Shown: positions 44,388-54,643 of the stretch, piece by piece
Position numbering within the stretch: position 1 is the stretch's first letter
Layout of the letters: the number at the start of each line of letters is the position of its first letter
Source: Pantoea sp. Lij88
GTDB lineage: Bacteria > Pseudomonadota > Gammaproteobacteria > Enterobacterales > Enterobacteriaceae
Length of the DNA stretch: 64,000 nt
Assembly: GCF_030062155.1 (NCBI RefSeq)
Contig: NZ_CP118269.1
Coordinates: 434,001-498,000 of the forward strand
Reading direction: 5' to 3'
The notes under the pieces: model-generated
The model's input: only the letters and a program-made list of their open reading frames with translations
The model's database searches: none
What the model was told of the DNA's origin: nothing
Made by a program: the position numbers and the translations under genes

Positions 44388-45566
44388 TTAACGCTCAACA
44401 AGCGCAATTTTGCGGTTGTAGAAGTTCATAAGCATCGATATCAGCAGACTGATAATCAGGTAAACGCCCATCGTGATCGCAATCGTCTCAATCGCCTGAC
44501 CGGTCTGATTCAGTACCGACCCGGCAAACAGCGACACCATATCGGGATAACCGATAGCGGCGGCCAGTGAGGAGTTCTTCACGATGTTAAGATACTGGCT
44601 GGTCAGCGGCGGAATAATGACGCGCATGGCCTGAGGAATAATGACCTGACGCAGCGTAACCGGATTAGGCAGACCCAGCGATCGTGCGGCTTCGTGCTGA
44701 CCATGCGGCACCGACTGAATCCCGGAACGGATCACTTCAGCAATAAACGACGAGGTGTAGATAGACAGTGCCAGCGTCAGTGCTGCCAGCTCCGGTATCA
44801 TCACCGAGCCGCCCCGGAAGTTGAATCCATGCAGTTGTGGCACATCCCAGTGCATGGCTGCGCCAAACCCAAGATGCGCCAGCAAAGGAAACAGAATCAG
44901 CATCCCAATGGCAGCGGGCCAGGTGCGACGTAACTCACCGGTTTTCAGCTGGTGCTGGCGGTTAAAGCGGTACAGTCCATAGCTCACCGCCGCGGCCAGA
45001 AGCACCGCGATCACAAACGGCCAGCTGCCCGGTGCATAGGTCGGCCACGGAACATAGAGCCCGCGATTGCTGACATAAGCCAGATCGAATGCATTCAGCG
45101 CCTGACGGGGGCCCGGCAGATTGCGTAATACTGCGAAGTACCAGAAGAAAATTTGAAGCAGGGGCGGGATATTACGGAAGGTTTCGATATAGATATTCGA
45201 GAGCTTGCGCAGCAGCCAGTTATCAGAAAGGCGGGCAAGACCGACCGCGAATCCGAGAATCGACGCGAAAACAATACAGAGTGCAGAGACCAGCAGCGTG
45301 TTGGTTAATCCGACCAGAAACACGCGCGCGTAGGTATCTCCTTCTGTGTACTCGATAAGATGCTGAACGATGCCGAAACCGGCCGTACGTTCAAGAAATC
45401 CAAACCCCGATGTAATGCCGCGATTGGCAAGGTTGATAATGGTGTTGTGCACCAGATAACCCACCACACCAAGCACAGCGACGACGGCTATGAGCTGATA
45501 AATCCAGGCGCGAACCGTGGGATTACCAAATGAAAAATCCCTTTTCACGGTTGGGCGTTGTGACAT
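44388..45566 (-). CDS. yhdX: Polar amino-acid ABC transporter permease (AapQ-like)
   Basis: A 392-residue inner-membrane permease with about eight helices. It carries the HEAARSLGLPNPVTLRQVI EAA loop (about 290-310) and VGLTNTLLVSALCI as the first core helix. The large insertion between core helices, relative to HisM/HisQ, is typical of the AapQ branch. It lies 67 bases downstream of the binding-protein gene. Confidence 0.94.
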   Translation of the reverse strand: MSQRPTVKRDFSFGNPTVRAWIYQLIAVVAVLGVVGYLVHNTIINLANRGITSGFGFLERTAGFGIVQHLIEYTEGDTYARVFLVGLTNTLLVSALCIVFASILGFAVGLARLSDNWLLRKLSNIYIETFRNIPPLLQIFFWYFAVLRNLPGPRQALNAFDLAYVSNRGLYVPWPTYAPGSWPFVIAVLLAAAVSYGLYRFNRQHQLKTGELRRTWPAAIGMLILFPLLAHLGFGAAMHWDVPQLHGFNFRGGSVMIPELAALTLALSIYTSSFIAEVIRSGIQSVPHGQHEAARSLGLPNPVTLRQVIIPQAMRVIIPPLTSQYLNIVKNSSLAAAIGYPDMVSLFAGSVLNQTGQAIETIAITMGVYLIISLLISMLMNFYNRKIALVER

Positions 45567-45633
45567 GTTGAAACCTCAATACGAAAGCTGGGGTAGGGCA
45601 CCGCAGAATACGGTGCCCGATTGGTGAGGTCTG

Positions 45634-46659
45634 TTAACGTACCGGTGGTGCGTACTGAATCCCGCCCTGGTTCCACAACGCATTCTGACCGCGTGCGATT
45701 TTCAGTGCGCTGTCTTTACCGACGTTACGGTCAAAGCTTTCCTGATAGTTACCTACCTGCTTGACGATGTTGTAGGCCCACTTGTTATCCAGCTTCAGAT
45801 CTTTACCAAAATCACCTTCAGCACCCAGGAAGTGTGCCATGTCTGGATTGGTTGGCTTGGCTGTCATCTGGTCAACGTTCTTCGAGTTGATCCCCATCTC
45901 TTCCGCATTCAGCATGGCGTAGAGCGACCATTTAACGATGGTGAACCAGTCATCATCACCACGACGCACCAGCGGTCCCAGCGGCTCTTTGGAGATGACT
46001 TCTGGCAGGACGATAAACTCGTCAGGTTTGCCGAGCTTAATGCGCAGTGCGTAGAGCTGAGACTGGTCAGATGCCAGCGTATCGCAGCGGCCGCTATCCA
46101 GCGCCTTAGCAGATTCATCAGAACGGTCAAAGGTCACCGGCGTGTATTGCATTTTGTTGGCTTTGAAAAAGTCCGCCACGTTCAGCTCGGTATCGGTACC
46201 CGCCTGGATACAGACCGTCGCGCCATCCAGCTCTTTCGCACTTTTCAGGCCGGCTTTCTGGTGAGTCAGGAAGCCGATACCGTCGTAATAGTTCACGCCC
46301 GCAAACAGGAAGCCCATGCCGCCATCGCGCGATGAGGTCCAGGTGGTATTACGTGAAAGCACATCCACTTCGCCTGACTGCAGGGCGGTAAAACGCTCTT
46401 TCGCAGTCAGCGGGGTATATTTCACTTTGGTCGCATCGCCAAACACAGCCGCAGCCGTCGCACGACACACATCCACATCGATACCGGTAAACTTGCCGCC
46501 AGCATCTGCATAGGAGAAGCCCGGCAGGCCATCACTGATACCACATTGAACAAAACCTTTTTTCTTTATCGCATCCAGTGTGGTGCCTGCGTGTGCTTGC
46601 TGTGCAATACCAACCAGCGAGGCGGCAGCGATCAGCGTAGAGAGCATCATCTTTTTCAT
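45634..46659 (-). CDS. yhdW: Amino-acid ABC transporter periplasmic binding protein
   Basis: The solute-binding protein of the transporter, 341 residues. It has a Sec signal peptide (MKKMMLSTLIAAASLVGIA, cleaved after QAHA at about 24) and a bilobed SBP_bac_3 fold starting TLDAIKKKGFVQCGIS. Ligand residues typical of amino-acid binders are around RNTTWTSSRD (about 105). In E. coli yhdW is often annotated as a pseudogene; here it is a full-length frame. Transcription is expected from the sigma-54 promoter at 46751-46766. Confidence 0.94.
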   Translation of the reverse strand: MKKMMLSTLIAAASLVGIAQQAHAGTTLDAIKKKGFVQCGISDGLPGFSYADAGGKFTGIDVDVCRATAAAVFGDATKVKYTPLTAKERFTALQSGEVDVLSRNTTWTSSRDGGMGFLFAGVNYYDGIGFLTHQKAGLKSAKELDGATVCIQAGTDTELNVADFFKANKMQYTPVTFDRSDESAKALDSGRCDTLASDQSQLYALRIKLGKPDEFIVLPEVISKEPLGPLVRRGDDDWFTIVKWSLYAMLNAEEMGINSKNVDQMTAKPTNPDMAHFLGAEGDFGKDLKLDNKWAYNIVKQVGNYQESFDRNVGKDSALKIARGQNALWNQGGIQYAPPVR

Positions 46660-46750
46660 AAAGCATCCTGTGTGGCGGGATCATGTTGTTATGTTTGCGC
46701 ACTTTAGTGTGCGTTTTTTCCTGTCTGTGGCGGTCAGCCATCCACGACTC

Positions 46751-46766
46751 TGCAAAGCTGATGCCA
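46751..46766 (-). promoter_or_regulatory. Sigma-54 promoter of yhdWXYZ
   Basis: Read on the minus strand, TGGCAT-CAGCT-TTGCA matches the sigma-54 consensus TGGCAC-N5-TTGCA at all but one base, and the invariant GG-N10-GC spacing is exact. It points at yhdW, 92 bases from the start codon. A hairpin-like repeat CGCAC/GTGCG (46698-46713) follows in the leader. Confidence 0.75.
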
Positions 46767-46767
46767 G

Positions 46768-47152
46768 GTTTGCAGAATCCTGAATTCGTATGAAAGAACG
46801 GTTAATAATCGGAAGCACTTAGAAAGTTCCGCTAATATGGCGCACCAAAAGGAAGCAAAGCGAGTCGACCCGATCACATTTAGTGCAAATAGTTTCACTA
46901 TATAGGAGCAGTGTGAGCGCTCGCTCAGGCAGGAATGTATGAAGAGATTGCGTTGCTATTAAATGCGCAGAAAGTCACATACCCAGCAGTGGTGGGATGT
47001 ACAGCGCGGCGACAGAGCGGATAAGCATTAAGTCAAATCAGAGCGGACGAAAGCGAGAGGGCGAAATATCACGCCAGCGATTGCAACTATAGTTACCATA
47101 TTGCAGGAAAGTGTTTCACTATTTTTGTCGTGACTTTGTGCGACGATGCACA
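46768..47152. promoter_or_regulatory. Upstream region of yhdW
   Basis: The gap of 544 bases between yhdW and fis holds no credible gene. Seen: a possible NtrC half-site pair at 46872-46889 (minus strand TTTGCACTAAATGTGATC), about 110 bp upstream of the sigma-54 site, and an inverted repeat TGAGCG/CGCTCA (46914-46927). Both are weak matches. An enhancer for NtrC is expected with a sigma-54 promoter. Confidence 0.3.
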
Positions 47153-47181
47153 AATAAAAACGCCAGCCCGAAGGCTGGCGT
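47153..47181 (-). terminator. Rho-independent terminator of dusB-fis
   Basis: Minus strand: ACGCCAGCC/GGCTGGCGT with a TTCG loop, then TTTTTATTT (A-run at 47153-47160). It lies 22 bases after the fis stop. Confidence 0.92.
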
Positions 47182-47203
47182 AATTAACAGACAGAACTAA
47201 AAA

Positions 47204-47500
47204 TCAGTTCATGCCGTATTTTTTCAATTTCTTACGCAGCGTACCGCGGTTGATACCCATCATCAGGGCAGCACGGGTCTGGTTGCCACGGGTATACTGC
47301 ATCACCATGTCCAACAGAGGCTGCTCGACTTCAGCCAAAACCAGCTCATACAGGTCGCTCACATCCTGACCATTCAGTTGAGCAAAATAGTTCTTCAGTG
47401 CCTGTTTAACCGAATCACGCAAAGGTTTTTGAGTTACCTGATCCTGTGAGTTAACGGTAGAAACGGTCAGTACGTCAGAATTTACGCGTTGTTCGAACAT
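47204..47500 (-). CDS. fis: DNA-binding protein Fis
   Basis: Fis is the growth-phase nucleoid protein that activates rrn P1 promoters and bends DNA in recombination. It is 98 residues: the N-terminal beta-hairpin arms (about 10-26), and the C-terminal HTH (about 74-95, [21 protein letters not shown]). Length and sequence are those of E. coli Fis. It lies 23 bases after dusB in one operon and probably acts on the rrn operon upstream in this window. Confidence 0.99.
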   Translation of the reverse strand: MFEQRVNSDVLTVSTVNSQDQVTQKPLRDSVKQALKNYFAQLNGQDVSDLYELVLAEVEQPLLDMVMQYTRGNQTRAALMMGINRGTLRKKLKKYGMN

Positions 47501-47523
47501 AGTTCTTTCAGCTCTTTATTTCG

Positions 47524-48489
47524 TTACGCAAGATTTTCGAAGTATGCCTCCAACGCCTCCAGCTGTTCGCTGGCATCCTCAATGGCGTTGAATGTGCGCC
47601 GAAACTGGTCATTCGGGGCGTGCTCCTGCAGATACCAGGAGACGTGCTTTCGCGCTATACGGTATCCCTTGCCTGAACCGTAAAAGTCGTGCAGCTCACG
47701 TATATGCGAAACAAGCAAGCGCTTGACCTCTGCCATCGGCAGCGGGGCAAGCAACTCCCCAGTGTCCAGATAATGCTGGATTTCCCGGAAGATCCACGGT
47801 CTTCCCTGAGCAGCGCGTCCTATCATCAGAGCATCGGCCCCTGTATAGTCGAGCACCGCTCTGGCTTTATGCGGGTCAGTTATGTCTCCATTCGCGATAA
47901 TCGGAATGGAGACACTCTGCTTAACTGTCCGAATGCTGTCATATTCAGCTTCTCCGTTGAACAGGCAGGCACGAGTGCGACCATGTATCGTCAGAGCCTG
48001 TATACCGCAGCGTTCAGCCAATTGGGCAATCGCGACACAGTTCCTGTTTTCAGGATCCCAGCCAGTACGAATTTTCAGCGTAACCGGCACATTCACTGCA
48101 TTAACCACTGCGGAGAGAATGGACTCCACCACGGTGGGATATTGCAGCAAGGCTGAACCCGCCATCTTGCGGTTAACCTTCTTGGCAGGGCATCCCATAT
48201 TAATGTCGATGACCTGTGCACCAGCCTCAACATTAATGCGTGCAGCTTGCGCCATTTCACTGGGATCGCAACCGGCAATTTGCACGGCGCGAATACCTGG
48301 CTCATCACTGTGAACCATACGTAATCGGGATTTGTCGCTAGCCCACACTTCCGGGTTAGAAGACAACATCTCAGAAACTGCCATGCCTGCACCCATTTCG
48401 TGACACAGCGCCCTGAACGGCCTGTCGGTAATACCGGCCATCGGTGCTGCAATCAGTCGATTTCTCAGCTGGAGGTTTCCAATACGCAT
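47524..48489 (-). CDS. dusB: tRNA-dihydrouridine synthase B
   Basis: DusB is an FMN-dependent enzyme that reduces U17 of tRNA to dihydrouridine. The 321-residue protein has the TIM barrel with [14 protein letters not shown] (about 14-27), [14 protein letters not shown] with the catalytic cysteine (about 98), and the C-terminal helical tRNA-binding domain. The ATG at 48489 gives the family N-terminus [12 protein letters not shown]; an in-frame upstream start adds 28 unrelated residues and would cross the promoter. First gene of dusB-fis. Confidence 0.97.
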   Translation of the reverse strand: MRIGNLQLRNRLIAAPMAGITDRPFRALCHEMGAGMAVSEMLSSNPEVWASDKSRLRMVHSDEPGIRAVQIAGCDPSEMAQAARINVEAGAQVIDINMGCPAKKVNRKMAGSALLQYPTVVESILSAVVNAVNVPVTLKIRTGWDPENRNCVAIAQLAERCGIQALTIHGRTRACLFNGEAEYDSIRTVKQSVSIPIIANGDITDPHKARAVLDYTGADALMIGRAAQGRPWIFREIQHYLDTGELLAPLPMAEVKRLLVSHIRELHDFYGSGKGYRIARKHVSWYLQEHAPNDQFRRTFNAIEDASEQLEALEAYFENLA

Positions 48490-48527
48490 GAAGTCAGAAT
48501 GGCCATACTGTGTCTGCAAGGCGGCGT

Positions 48528-48556
48528 ATATTACGCATTTTTGCCGGAAGATGAAA
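48528..48556 (-). promoter_or_regulatory. dusB-fis operon promoter
   Basis: Minus strand: TTTCAT (48551-48556), 17 bp, TAATAT (48528-48533), then ACGCCGCC, a GC-rich discriminator. It matches the E. coli fis promoter closely and is of the stringent, growth-rate-responsive type. The rest of the 367-base dusB-prmA gap (48557-48757) is A/T-rich upstream DNA with no gene seen. Confidence 0.8.
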
Positions 48557-48757
48557 GGCCAAACTTTGAACAATCAGCAAGAAAGATCAATGAAATCCGG
48601 GTGATGATCGGGAGGAGTTATTATTGTTGTTATATATCAATGCGTTAATAGTTTATGCTGAAATTGTGAGCAAAAGTTTTTCCAGAAAAGTACGCCGATT
48701 AGCCAGATAAAAAACGTCACATGCCGTGATTAACGATACAAGCATCCATTTCAGATC

Positions 48758-48786
48758 GGAAAAGCCCGCAGCTTACGCTACGGGCT
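48758..48786 (-). terminator. Rho-independent terminator of prmA
   Basis: Minus strand: AGCCCGTAGC/GCTGCGGGCT with a GTAA loop (48763-48786), then TTTTCC. It lies 70 bases past the prmA stop. Confidence 0.85.
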
Positions 48787-48856
48787 GGCTTAATCGTCTG
48801 TTAAGACACTTTGTGCCCGGCAGAGTCATATCAGAAAGGAGAGACAGGCGCTAAAT

Positions 48857-49738
48857 TCAGGATTTAATCCCGGTAATCCGGCACCACTCCTCTTTCACCG
48901 CCACCGGGTCAAGCGTGAACTCATTAACATACGCTTCGCAGACGCTCTCCGCCTGGCTCTCTAACACGCCCGACAGGCCCAGATGGCCGCCAGACTTCGG
49001 CAGCACGCTGATCAGCGGGGCCAGTTCACGTAGTGGGCCGGCCAGAATATTGGCGACCACCACATCGGCCTGCAGATTGTCGGGTTGCTGGTGGGGCAGG
49101 TAGAGCGACAGGCGATCCGAGACGCCGTTGCGCTCAGCATTATCCCGGCTGGCCTGAATGGCCTGCGGATCGATATCAATACCAATCGCCTGAGACGCAC
49201 CCAGCTTCAGTGCGGCGATCGCCAGGATCCCGGAGCCACAGCCAAAATCGATCACCGTTTTGCCTTCCAGATCCAGGCCATCAAGCCAGGTCAGGCAGAG
49301 CGAGGTGGTGGGATGGGTGCCGGTGCCGAATGCCAGGCCCGGATCGAGCATCACGTTGACGGCATCCGGATCCGGCACGTCACGCCAGCTTGGGCAGATC
49401 CAGAGACGCTCGCCGAAGCGCATCGGGTGGAAGTTTTCCATCCATTCGCGCTCCCAGTCTTTATCTTCGATCTGTTCGATCCGGTGACGAAAACCGGTGC
49501 CCAGCAGCGGATGCTGTTCCAGTTCGGCGGTAATGACGGCCATGTCAGTTTCGGCATCGAACAGGCCGATAACATCGGTATCGCCCCACAGGCGCGTTTC
49601 ACCTGGCAGCGGCTCATACACCGGCGTGTCGTTGGTATCCTGAAAAGTCACTGAAACCGCACCGATGTCCATCAGCGCATCGCTCAGCGTCTCCGCGTGT
49701 GCACCTGAGCTGTTAATTTTGATTTGAATCCACGGCAT
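48857..49738 (-). CDS. prmA: Ribosomal protein L11 methyltransferase
   Basis: PrmA trimethylates lysines and the N-terminus of ribosomal protein L11. The 293-residue protein has an N-terminal substrate-recognition domain (about 1-60), a linker, and the class I methyltransferase domain with [20 protein letters not shown] (about 160-179). ATG at 49738 fits the family start MPWIQIKIN; an upstream in-frame start adds 19 unrelated residues. It follows panF with 16 bases between. Confidence 0.97.
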   Translation of the reverse strand: MPWIQIKINSSGAHAETLSDALMDIGAVSVTFQDTNDTPVYEPLPGETRLWGDTDVIGLFDAETDMAVITAELEQHPLLGTGFRHRIEQIEDKDWEREWMENFHPMRFGERLWICPSWRDVPDPDAVNVMLDPGLAFGTGTHPTTSLCLTWLDGLDLEGKTVIDFGCGSGILAIAALKLGASQAIGIDIDPQAIQASRDNAERNGVSDRLSLYLPHQQPDNLQADVVVANILAGPLRELAPLISVLPKSGGHLGLSGVLESQAESVCEAYVNEFTLDPVAVKEEWCRITGIKS

Positions 49739-49754
49739 AACGTCTCTCTTTCCG

Positions 49755-51200
49755 TCAGTGTTGCGGCGCGTCGACCGCTTGCGGCGCGCGTCCAAACAGG
49801 TTGCCCACTAAAAATGCCAGCAGGCTTAAAAGCAGTGAAGGCACGATGGGGTGAAAACCCAGAAGCTGCAGGTTAAGGCTCGCCATAAAAGCGTAACAGC
49901 CTCCCCCCACCACCATGCCAGTGATGGCCCCTGCGGCATTGGCGCGTTCCCAGTAGAGGCCCAGTACCAGCGGCCAGAGGAAAACCGCCTCAAGGCCGCC
50001 AAACGCCAGCAGGTTGAGCCAGATAATCATATCGGGCGGATTCCATGCCGCTATCAGCAGCAGGATACCCAGTGCGAAGGTAATGGTGCCAGATAACAGC
50101 CGCAGCCGCGTCTCATTTTCCAGCTGTTGCGGGGCGACGCGCAGATAGAGATCTTTGATCAGCGTAGCCGAAGCCTGTAACAGTTGAGCATTAATGGTCG
50201 ACATGATCGCAGCCATCGGCGCTGCCAGAAACAGTCCGGCTGCTAACGGGGGCAGAACCGTAATCATCAGCGTCGGTATGACACTATCCGGCACCGTCAG
50301 ATTCGGCAGCACCGCCCGGCCCAGCGCGCCGGCCAGATGCATGCCCAGCATCAGGATTACCACCACAATGGTGCCCAGAATAATGGCCCGATGGACGGCC
50401 TTGCTGTCTTTATAGGAGATACAGCGCACCGCAGTATGCGGCAGGCCAATCACCCCAAAGCAGACCAGCACGACAAACGAGCTGAGGAAGGTCGGTGTAA
50501 TAATCTCGCCCGGCCCCTGAGGGGATAGCAAAGCAGGATCAATGTCATGCAGTTTCTGCACGGCCGTGCTGAGGCCGCCAGCCTGATGGATCACTGCGAA
50601 CAGCAGCAGGAAGGTACCAATCAGCATCACGATGCCCTGCATCGCGTCATTGAGCACGCTGGCACGGAATCCGCCGAAAGCGGTATAGAGCGCGATAGTG
50701 CCGCCAAAAATCAGCAGACCCGTGTCATACGGAATGCCTGCGGCGGTTTCGAGCAGCCGCGCACCGCCAATAAACTGCACTGTCATGGCACCGATAAAGG
50801 CAATCAGCAGGCTCAGACTCGCCAGCCAGATCAGTAGCGGGCTCTGATAACGGGCATAGAGCATGTCATTCAGCGTCACCGCATTATGTTTACGCGCCAG
50901 AATGGCAAACTTTTTCCCCAGCACGCCCAGCGAGAGCCAGACGGCAGGCACCTGCACCATCGCCAGCAATACCCATCCCAGCCCATATTTGTAGGCGGCA
51001 CCGGGACCGCCAATAAAGGAGCTGGCGCTGATATAGGTCGTGGTGAGCGTCATCGCCAGCACAAACCCGCCCATCGAGCGGCTGCCAAGGAAGTATTCAG
51101 TCAGGAAACTGCCTTCACGCCTTTTACGGACCGCAAAGACCGACAGCGCGGCAATCACGACCAGATAAATCAGTAACGGCAGGATAATTTCACTGTTCAC
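49755..51200 (-). CDS. panF: Sodium/pantothenate symporter
   Basis: PanF takes up pantothenate with sodium. It is a 481-residue member of the SSS/SLC5 family with about 13 membrane helices; typical parts are [30 protein letters not shown] (two parts, about 35-65) and [20 protein letters not shown] (about 170-189). The start overlaps yhdT by 11 bases. The yhdT-panF-prmA order is standard in enterobacteria. Confidence 0.96.
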   Translation of the reverse strand: MNSEIILPLLIYLVVIAALSVFAVRKRREGSFLTEYFLGSRSMGGFVLAMTLTTTYISASSFIGGPGAAYKYGLGWVLLAMVQVPAVWLSLGVLGKKFAILARKHNAVTLNDMLYARYQSPLLIWLASLSLLIAFIGAMTVQFIGGARLLETAAGIPYDTGLLIFGGTIALYTAFGGFRASVLNDAMQGIVMLIGTFLLLFAVIHQAGGLSTAVQKLHDIDPALLSPQGPGEIITPTFLSSFVVLVCFGVIGLPHTAVRCISYKDSKAVHRAIILGTIVVVILMLGMHLAGALGRAVLPNLTVPDSVIPTLMITVLPPLAAGLFLAAPMAAIMSTINAQLLQASATLIKDLYLRVAPQQLENETRLRLLSGTITFALGILLLIAAWNPPDMIIWLNLLAFGGLEAVFLWPLVLGLYWERANAAGAITGMVVGGGCYAFMASLNLQLLGFHPIVPSLLLSLLAFLVGNLFGRAPQAVDAPQH

Positions 51201-51432
51201 TTTTATCCTCCAGCGGCATGTCGCGGAAAATGACCCGCACCATCATCCAGCACAGGAAAATGAACAACAGGGGAGCAAACAGACAGGAGAGTTCAAACCA
51301 GCGCGGCAGACCGGTGAACCCGATTTCGCTGCCACCCAGCCAGGCGGAGAGCCCCCAGGCAGCGAGCCAGAGCAGGGTGAGATAGAGCGACCAGCGCGCC
51401 TCTTTATGAGCCTGTATAAAACGAGCGTCCAT
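51190..51432 (-). CDS. yhdT: YhdT family membrane protein (DUF997)
   Basis: An 80-residue protein with two membrane segments (about 16-34 and 46-68) and a [10 protein letters not shown] tail, matching DUF997/YhdT. Always beside panF, so it may be a small partner subunit of the symporter; function is unproven. It overlaps panF by 11 bases and starts 28 bases after the accC terminator. Confidence 0.9.
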   Translation of the reverse strand: MDARFIQAHKEARWSLYLTLLWLAAWGLSAWLGGSEIGFTGLPRWFELSCLFAPLLFIFLCWMMVRVIFRDMPLEDKSEQ

Positions 51433-51460
51433 GATTCAACCTTAACGCCAGCGGCAAAAG

Positions 51461-51483
51461 AAAAAGGCCGGATTAACCGGCCT
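51461..51483 (-). terminator. Rho-independent terminator of accBC
   Basis: Minus strand: AGGCCGG/CCGGCCT with a TTAAT loop, then TTTTTC. It lies 21 bases past the accC stop and before yhdT, so it may reduce read-through into panF. Confidence 0.88.
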
Positions 51484-51504
51484 CTGACTGACTCAGCGTT
51501 GCGA

Positions 51505-52854
51505 TTACTTCTCGTGCAAGCCGAGTTTTTTCTCCAGATAGTGGATATTGGTTCCACCGTGCTGGAAGTTTTCGTCGGACATGATTTTCATCTGCAGTTC
51601 AACGTTGGTTTTGATACCGTCGATGATCAGTTCCGCCAGCGCATTTTTCATGCGGGCGATAGCCACGTCGCGCGATTCGCCATAGGTGATCAGTTTACCG
51701 ATCATGGAATCGTAATAAGGCGGCACGGTGTAGCCTGAGTAAATATGCGACTCCCAGCGCACGCCAAAACCGCCTGGCGCGTGGAAGCGGGTGATTTTAC
51801 CCGGGCTTGGCAGGAAGGTCACCGGATCTTCGGCGTTGATACGGCACTCGACCGCATGTCCGCGAATGATCACATCTTCCTGTTTGATCGACAGAGGCTG
51901 GCCCGCAGCAATGCGCAGCTGCTCTTTGATCAGGTCGACACCGGTGATCATCTCGGTCACAGGATGTTCTACCTGAATACGGGTGTTCATCTCAATGAAG
52001 TAGAACTCACCGTTTTCATACAGGAACTCAAAGGTGCCTGCGCCGCGGTAGCCGATCTCAATACAGGCCTGGGAACAGCGATTCCCGATAAAGCGACGCT
52101 GTTCTTCTGTGATGCCTGGGCCTGGTGCTTCTTCGACGACTTTCTGGTGACGACGCTGCATGGAGCAGTCACGTTCGCCCAGATAGATCGCGTTGCCCTG
52201 ACCGTCGGCCAGTACCTGAATCTCGATGTGGCGCGGATTCTCCAGATACTTCTCCATGTAGACCATGTCGTTGTTGAAAGCCGCTTTGGCTTCCGCTTTC
52301 GTCATGTTGATGGATTCTTCCAGATCTTTGTCGCCACGCACTACGCGCATACCACGACCGCCGCCGCCGCCAGACGCTTTGATGATGACCGGATAACCGA
52401 TGCGCTTAGCAAAGGCACGGTTTTTTTCCATATCATCGGTCAGCGAACCGTCAGAACCCGGTACAGTCGGGACGCCTGCTTTCTTCATCGCATTGATTGC
52501 AGAAACTTTGTCACCCATCAGGCGAATAGTGTCTGCTTTCGGGCCGATAAAGATAAAGCCGGAGCGCTCAACCTGCTCAGCGAAATCGGCATTCTCAGAG
52601 AGGAAGCCGTAGCCAGGGTGAATCGCCACCGCGCCGGTGATCTCTGCTGCAGAGATCAACGCCGGGATGTTGAGGTAACTTTTAACTGACTGCGCCGGGC
52701 CGATGCAGACGGTTTCGTCTGCCAGCAGCACGTGCTTCAGGTCTCGATCCGCGCTTGAGTGTACCGCAACAGTCTTGATGCCCAGTTCTTTACAGGCACG
52801 CAGAATGCGCAGTGCGATCTCACCACGGTTAGCAATAACAATTTTATCCAGCAT
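51505..52854 (-). CDS. accC: Acetyl-CoA carboxylase biotin carboxylase subunit
   Basis: AccC carboxylates biotin on AccB with ATP and bicarbonate, the first half-reaction of fatty-acid synthesis. The 449-residue ATP-grasp enzyme has the glycine-rich lid [14 protein letters not shown] (about 159-172), [18 protein letters not shown] (about 230) and [15 protein letters not shown] (about 288-302). Standard length. It follows accB by 11 bases. Confidence 0.99.
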   Translation of the reverse strand: MLDKIVIANRGEIALRILRACKELGIKTVAVHSSADRDLKHVLLADETVCIGPAQSVKSYLNIPALISAAEITGAVAIHPGYGFLSENADFAEQVERSGFIFIGPKADTIRLMGDKVSAINAMKKAGVPTVPGSDGSLTDDMEKNRAFAKRIGYPVIIKASGGGGGRGMRVVRGDKDLEESINMTKAEAKAAFNNDMVYMEKYLENPRHIEIQVLADGQGNAIYLGERDCSMQRRHQKVVEEAPGPGITEEQRRFIGNRCSQACIEIGYRGAGTFEFLYENGEFYFIEMNTRIQVEHPVTEMITGVDLIKEQLRIAAGQPLSIKQEDVIIRGHAVECRINAEDPVTFLPSPGKITRFHAPGGFGVRWESHIYSGYTVPPYYDSMIGKLITYGESRDVAIARMKNALAELIIDGIKTNVELQMKIMSDENFQHGGTNIHYLEKKLGLHEK

Positions 52855-52865
52855 GATCTGCCCCG

Positions 52866-53327
52866 TTACTCGATGATAACCAGTGGCTCGTCAAATTCGA
52901 CCGGCTGACCGCTTTCAACCAGGATAGCTTTCACCACGCCTGATTTGTCAGCTTCGATCTGGTTCATCATTTTCATGGCTTCGACGATGCACAATGTATC
53001 GCCAGCATTCACTTTCTGGCCGACTTCCACAAAGGCTTTCGCATCCGGGCTCGGCGTACGGTAGAAGGTGCCTACCATTGGTGAACGCACGATGTGACCG
53101 CTGATCTCAGCCGGTGCCGCTTCGGCAACGGCTGTTACAGGGGCAACCGCTGTCGCAAGAGCAGGCTGTGGAGCTGGCGCAGCGTAAGCCTGCTGCATCA
53201 TCGGGTAACCTGTGTTGACAGGTGCACGGCTGATGCGAACGGACTCTTCACCTTCGGAGATTTCCAGCTCAGAAATGCCAGACTCTTCAACCAGTTCGAT
53301 CAGTTTTTTAATTTTACGAATATCCAT
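52866..53327 (-). CDS. accB: Biotin carboxyl carrier protein of acetyl-CoA carboxylase
   Basis: AccB carries biotin between AccC and AccAD. The 153-residue protein has an N-terminal helical part (1-35), an Ala/Pro-rich linker (about 37-72) and the biotinyl domain (about 76-153) with Lys119 in the motif EAMKM as the biotin site. Only 25 bases separate it from aroQ and no strong ribosome site is visible, so some coupling to aroQ is possible. Confidence 0.99.
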   Translation of the reverse strand: MDIRKIKKLIELVEESGISELEISEGEESVRISRAPVNTGYPMMQQAYAAPAPQPALATAVAPVTAVAEAAPAEISGHIVRSPMVGTFYRTPSPDAKAFVEVGQKVNAGDTLCIVEAMKMMNQIEADKSGVVKAILVESGQPVEFDEPLVIIE

Positions 53328-53352
53328 GAGTGGGGTTCCGTACTCAGTTTGA

Positions 53353-53805
53353 TTAATTAGATTGCGACAGGCGTTTTACTGCCGTTTGTAAAGCCCATGT
53401 GTAGCCGTCAGCGCCAAGCCCACAGATCACGCCAGCAGAAACATCAGAAAGATAGGAGTGATGGCGGAAGGGCTCGCGGGCATGCACATTTGAGAGATGA
53501 ACCTCGATGAACGGTATTTCTACCGCCAGCAGGGCATCACGTAGTGCGACACTGGTATGGGTAAACGCGGCAGGATTAATGATGATGTAATCCACATTGC
53601 CTTTGGCCTCATGAATGCGATCAATCAGCTGAAATTCAGCATTGGTCTGCAGGTGGCTCAACTCCACATTCAGCTGGTCTGCCTGACGCGTCAAATCGTC
53701 TACGATCTGACGCAGCGTGGTATGACCATACTTCTCAGGTTCACGTGTTCCCAACAGATTCAGGTTGGGCCCGTTTAAAAGCAGAATATGTAATTTATGC
53801 GTCAT
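53353..53805 (-). CDS. aroQ: Type II 3-dehydroquinate dehydratase
   Basis: AroQ dehydrates 3-dehydroquinate to 3-dehydroshikimate, the step just before AroE. The 150-residue flavodoxin-like subunit of the dodecamer shows [19 protein letters not shown] (about 8-26, with the catalytic Arg and Tyr), NPAAFTHTS (about 75-83) and [14 protein letters not shown] (about 98-111). E. coli uses the unrelated type I AroD. The ATG at 53805 gives the usual length; in-frame starts further upstream add up to 22 residues. Confidence 0.97.
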   Translation of the reverse strand: MTHKLHILLLNGPNLNLLGTREPEKYGHTTLRQIVDDLTRQADQLNVELSHLQTNAEFQLIDRIHEAKGNVDYIIINPAAFTHTSVALRDALLAVEIPFIEVHLSNVHAREPFRHHSYLSDVSAGVICGLGADGYTWALQTAVKRLSQSN

Positions 53806-54037
53806 CTTGCTGCCATCTCCCGCAATCATTGAGGCATCGCGTAAAATACCTTGCGAATCTTCATTTGTCACCTTTCAGGATGAAAAAGAAGAGCCGACGA
53901 GCAATAAAGCCGGGCATTATATCCGTTTCGTGTCATTTCGCAGCAAAATACTGGTCTTATCTGCGAAGATGATCGGATGTGGCCTGCGGGCCACATCTTT
54001 TATCAGAAAACAGCAGAGGAAAACAACGGGTGAAGCG

Positions 54038-54643
54038 CTAGCGGGGCCACCATTTGAGAAATTTTTTGTAACGCCACGCTAACAGTATCGCAGCAAGCAG
54101 GGCATAGATAAGTGGCTGGGGAGACAGGATTTTCACTGACCAGATATAGTGAATCGGCACCAGGATAGCGACAAGATAGACCGCGTTATGCAGGGTTTGC
54201 CAGCGCTTACCGAGCTTACGCTGCGCGCGCTGGAACGAGGTGACCGCCAGGGCCAGTAATATCAGCCAGCTGATAATCCCCAGTGTGAGATAAGGACGGG
54301 AGATCAGCTCGCTGCCCAGCAGACGCAGGTTGTCAGCACCCAGCTCCAGCAGGTAGTAGCTCAGCAGATGAATAGACGCCCAGACAAATGTCCAGACGCC
54401 GAGCAGACGACGGGTGCGGATTAACAGCGGCTGCCTGCCGTAACGTGCCAGCGGTGAGACCAGCAGCGTACCCAGCAGCAGTTTCAGCGCCATGCGGCCG
54501 GTAAAGTGCTGAATATCTTTTGCCGGGTCCGCGCTCAGGCCACCCTGCATCGCCGCAAGGATCAGATAAACCAGCGGCAACAGGGCCGCCAGATGCAGAA
54601 TCACCTTGAGCCATGTGATCTGTTTTATCGACAGGCGGACCAC
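54038..54643 (-). CDS. msrQ: Heme-binding membrane subunit MsrQ
   Basis: MsrQ is the b-type heme subunit in the inner membrane that passes electrons from quinones to MsrP. The 201-residue protein has six membrane helices of the YedZ ferric-reductase-like fold, with histidines in [26 protein letters not shown] and VPIHYIW as likely heme ligands. It starts directly after msrP (adjacent codons), forming a two-gene operon. Confidence 0.96.
   Translation of the reverse strand: MVRLSIKQITWLKVILHLAALLPLVYLILAAMQGGLSADPAKDIQHFTGRMALKLLLGTLLVSPLARYGRQPLLIRTRRLLGVWTFVWASIHLLSYYLLELGADNLRLLGSELISRPYLTLGIISWLILLALAVTSFQRAQRKLGKRWQTLHNAVYLVAILVPIHYIWSVKILSPQPLIYALLAAILLAWRYKKFLKWWPR

Noticed and set aside
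46697..46719. Plus-strand terminator upstream of yhdW
   Set aside because: The stem is only about 5 bp and there is no plus-strand gene for it to end; more likely a leader repeat of yhdW.
51745..52689. 314-codon open frame antisense to accC
   Set aside because: Fully inside accC, which is certain; composition is that of a shadow frame.
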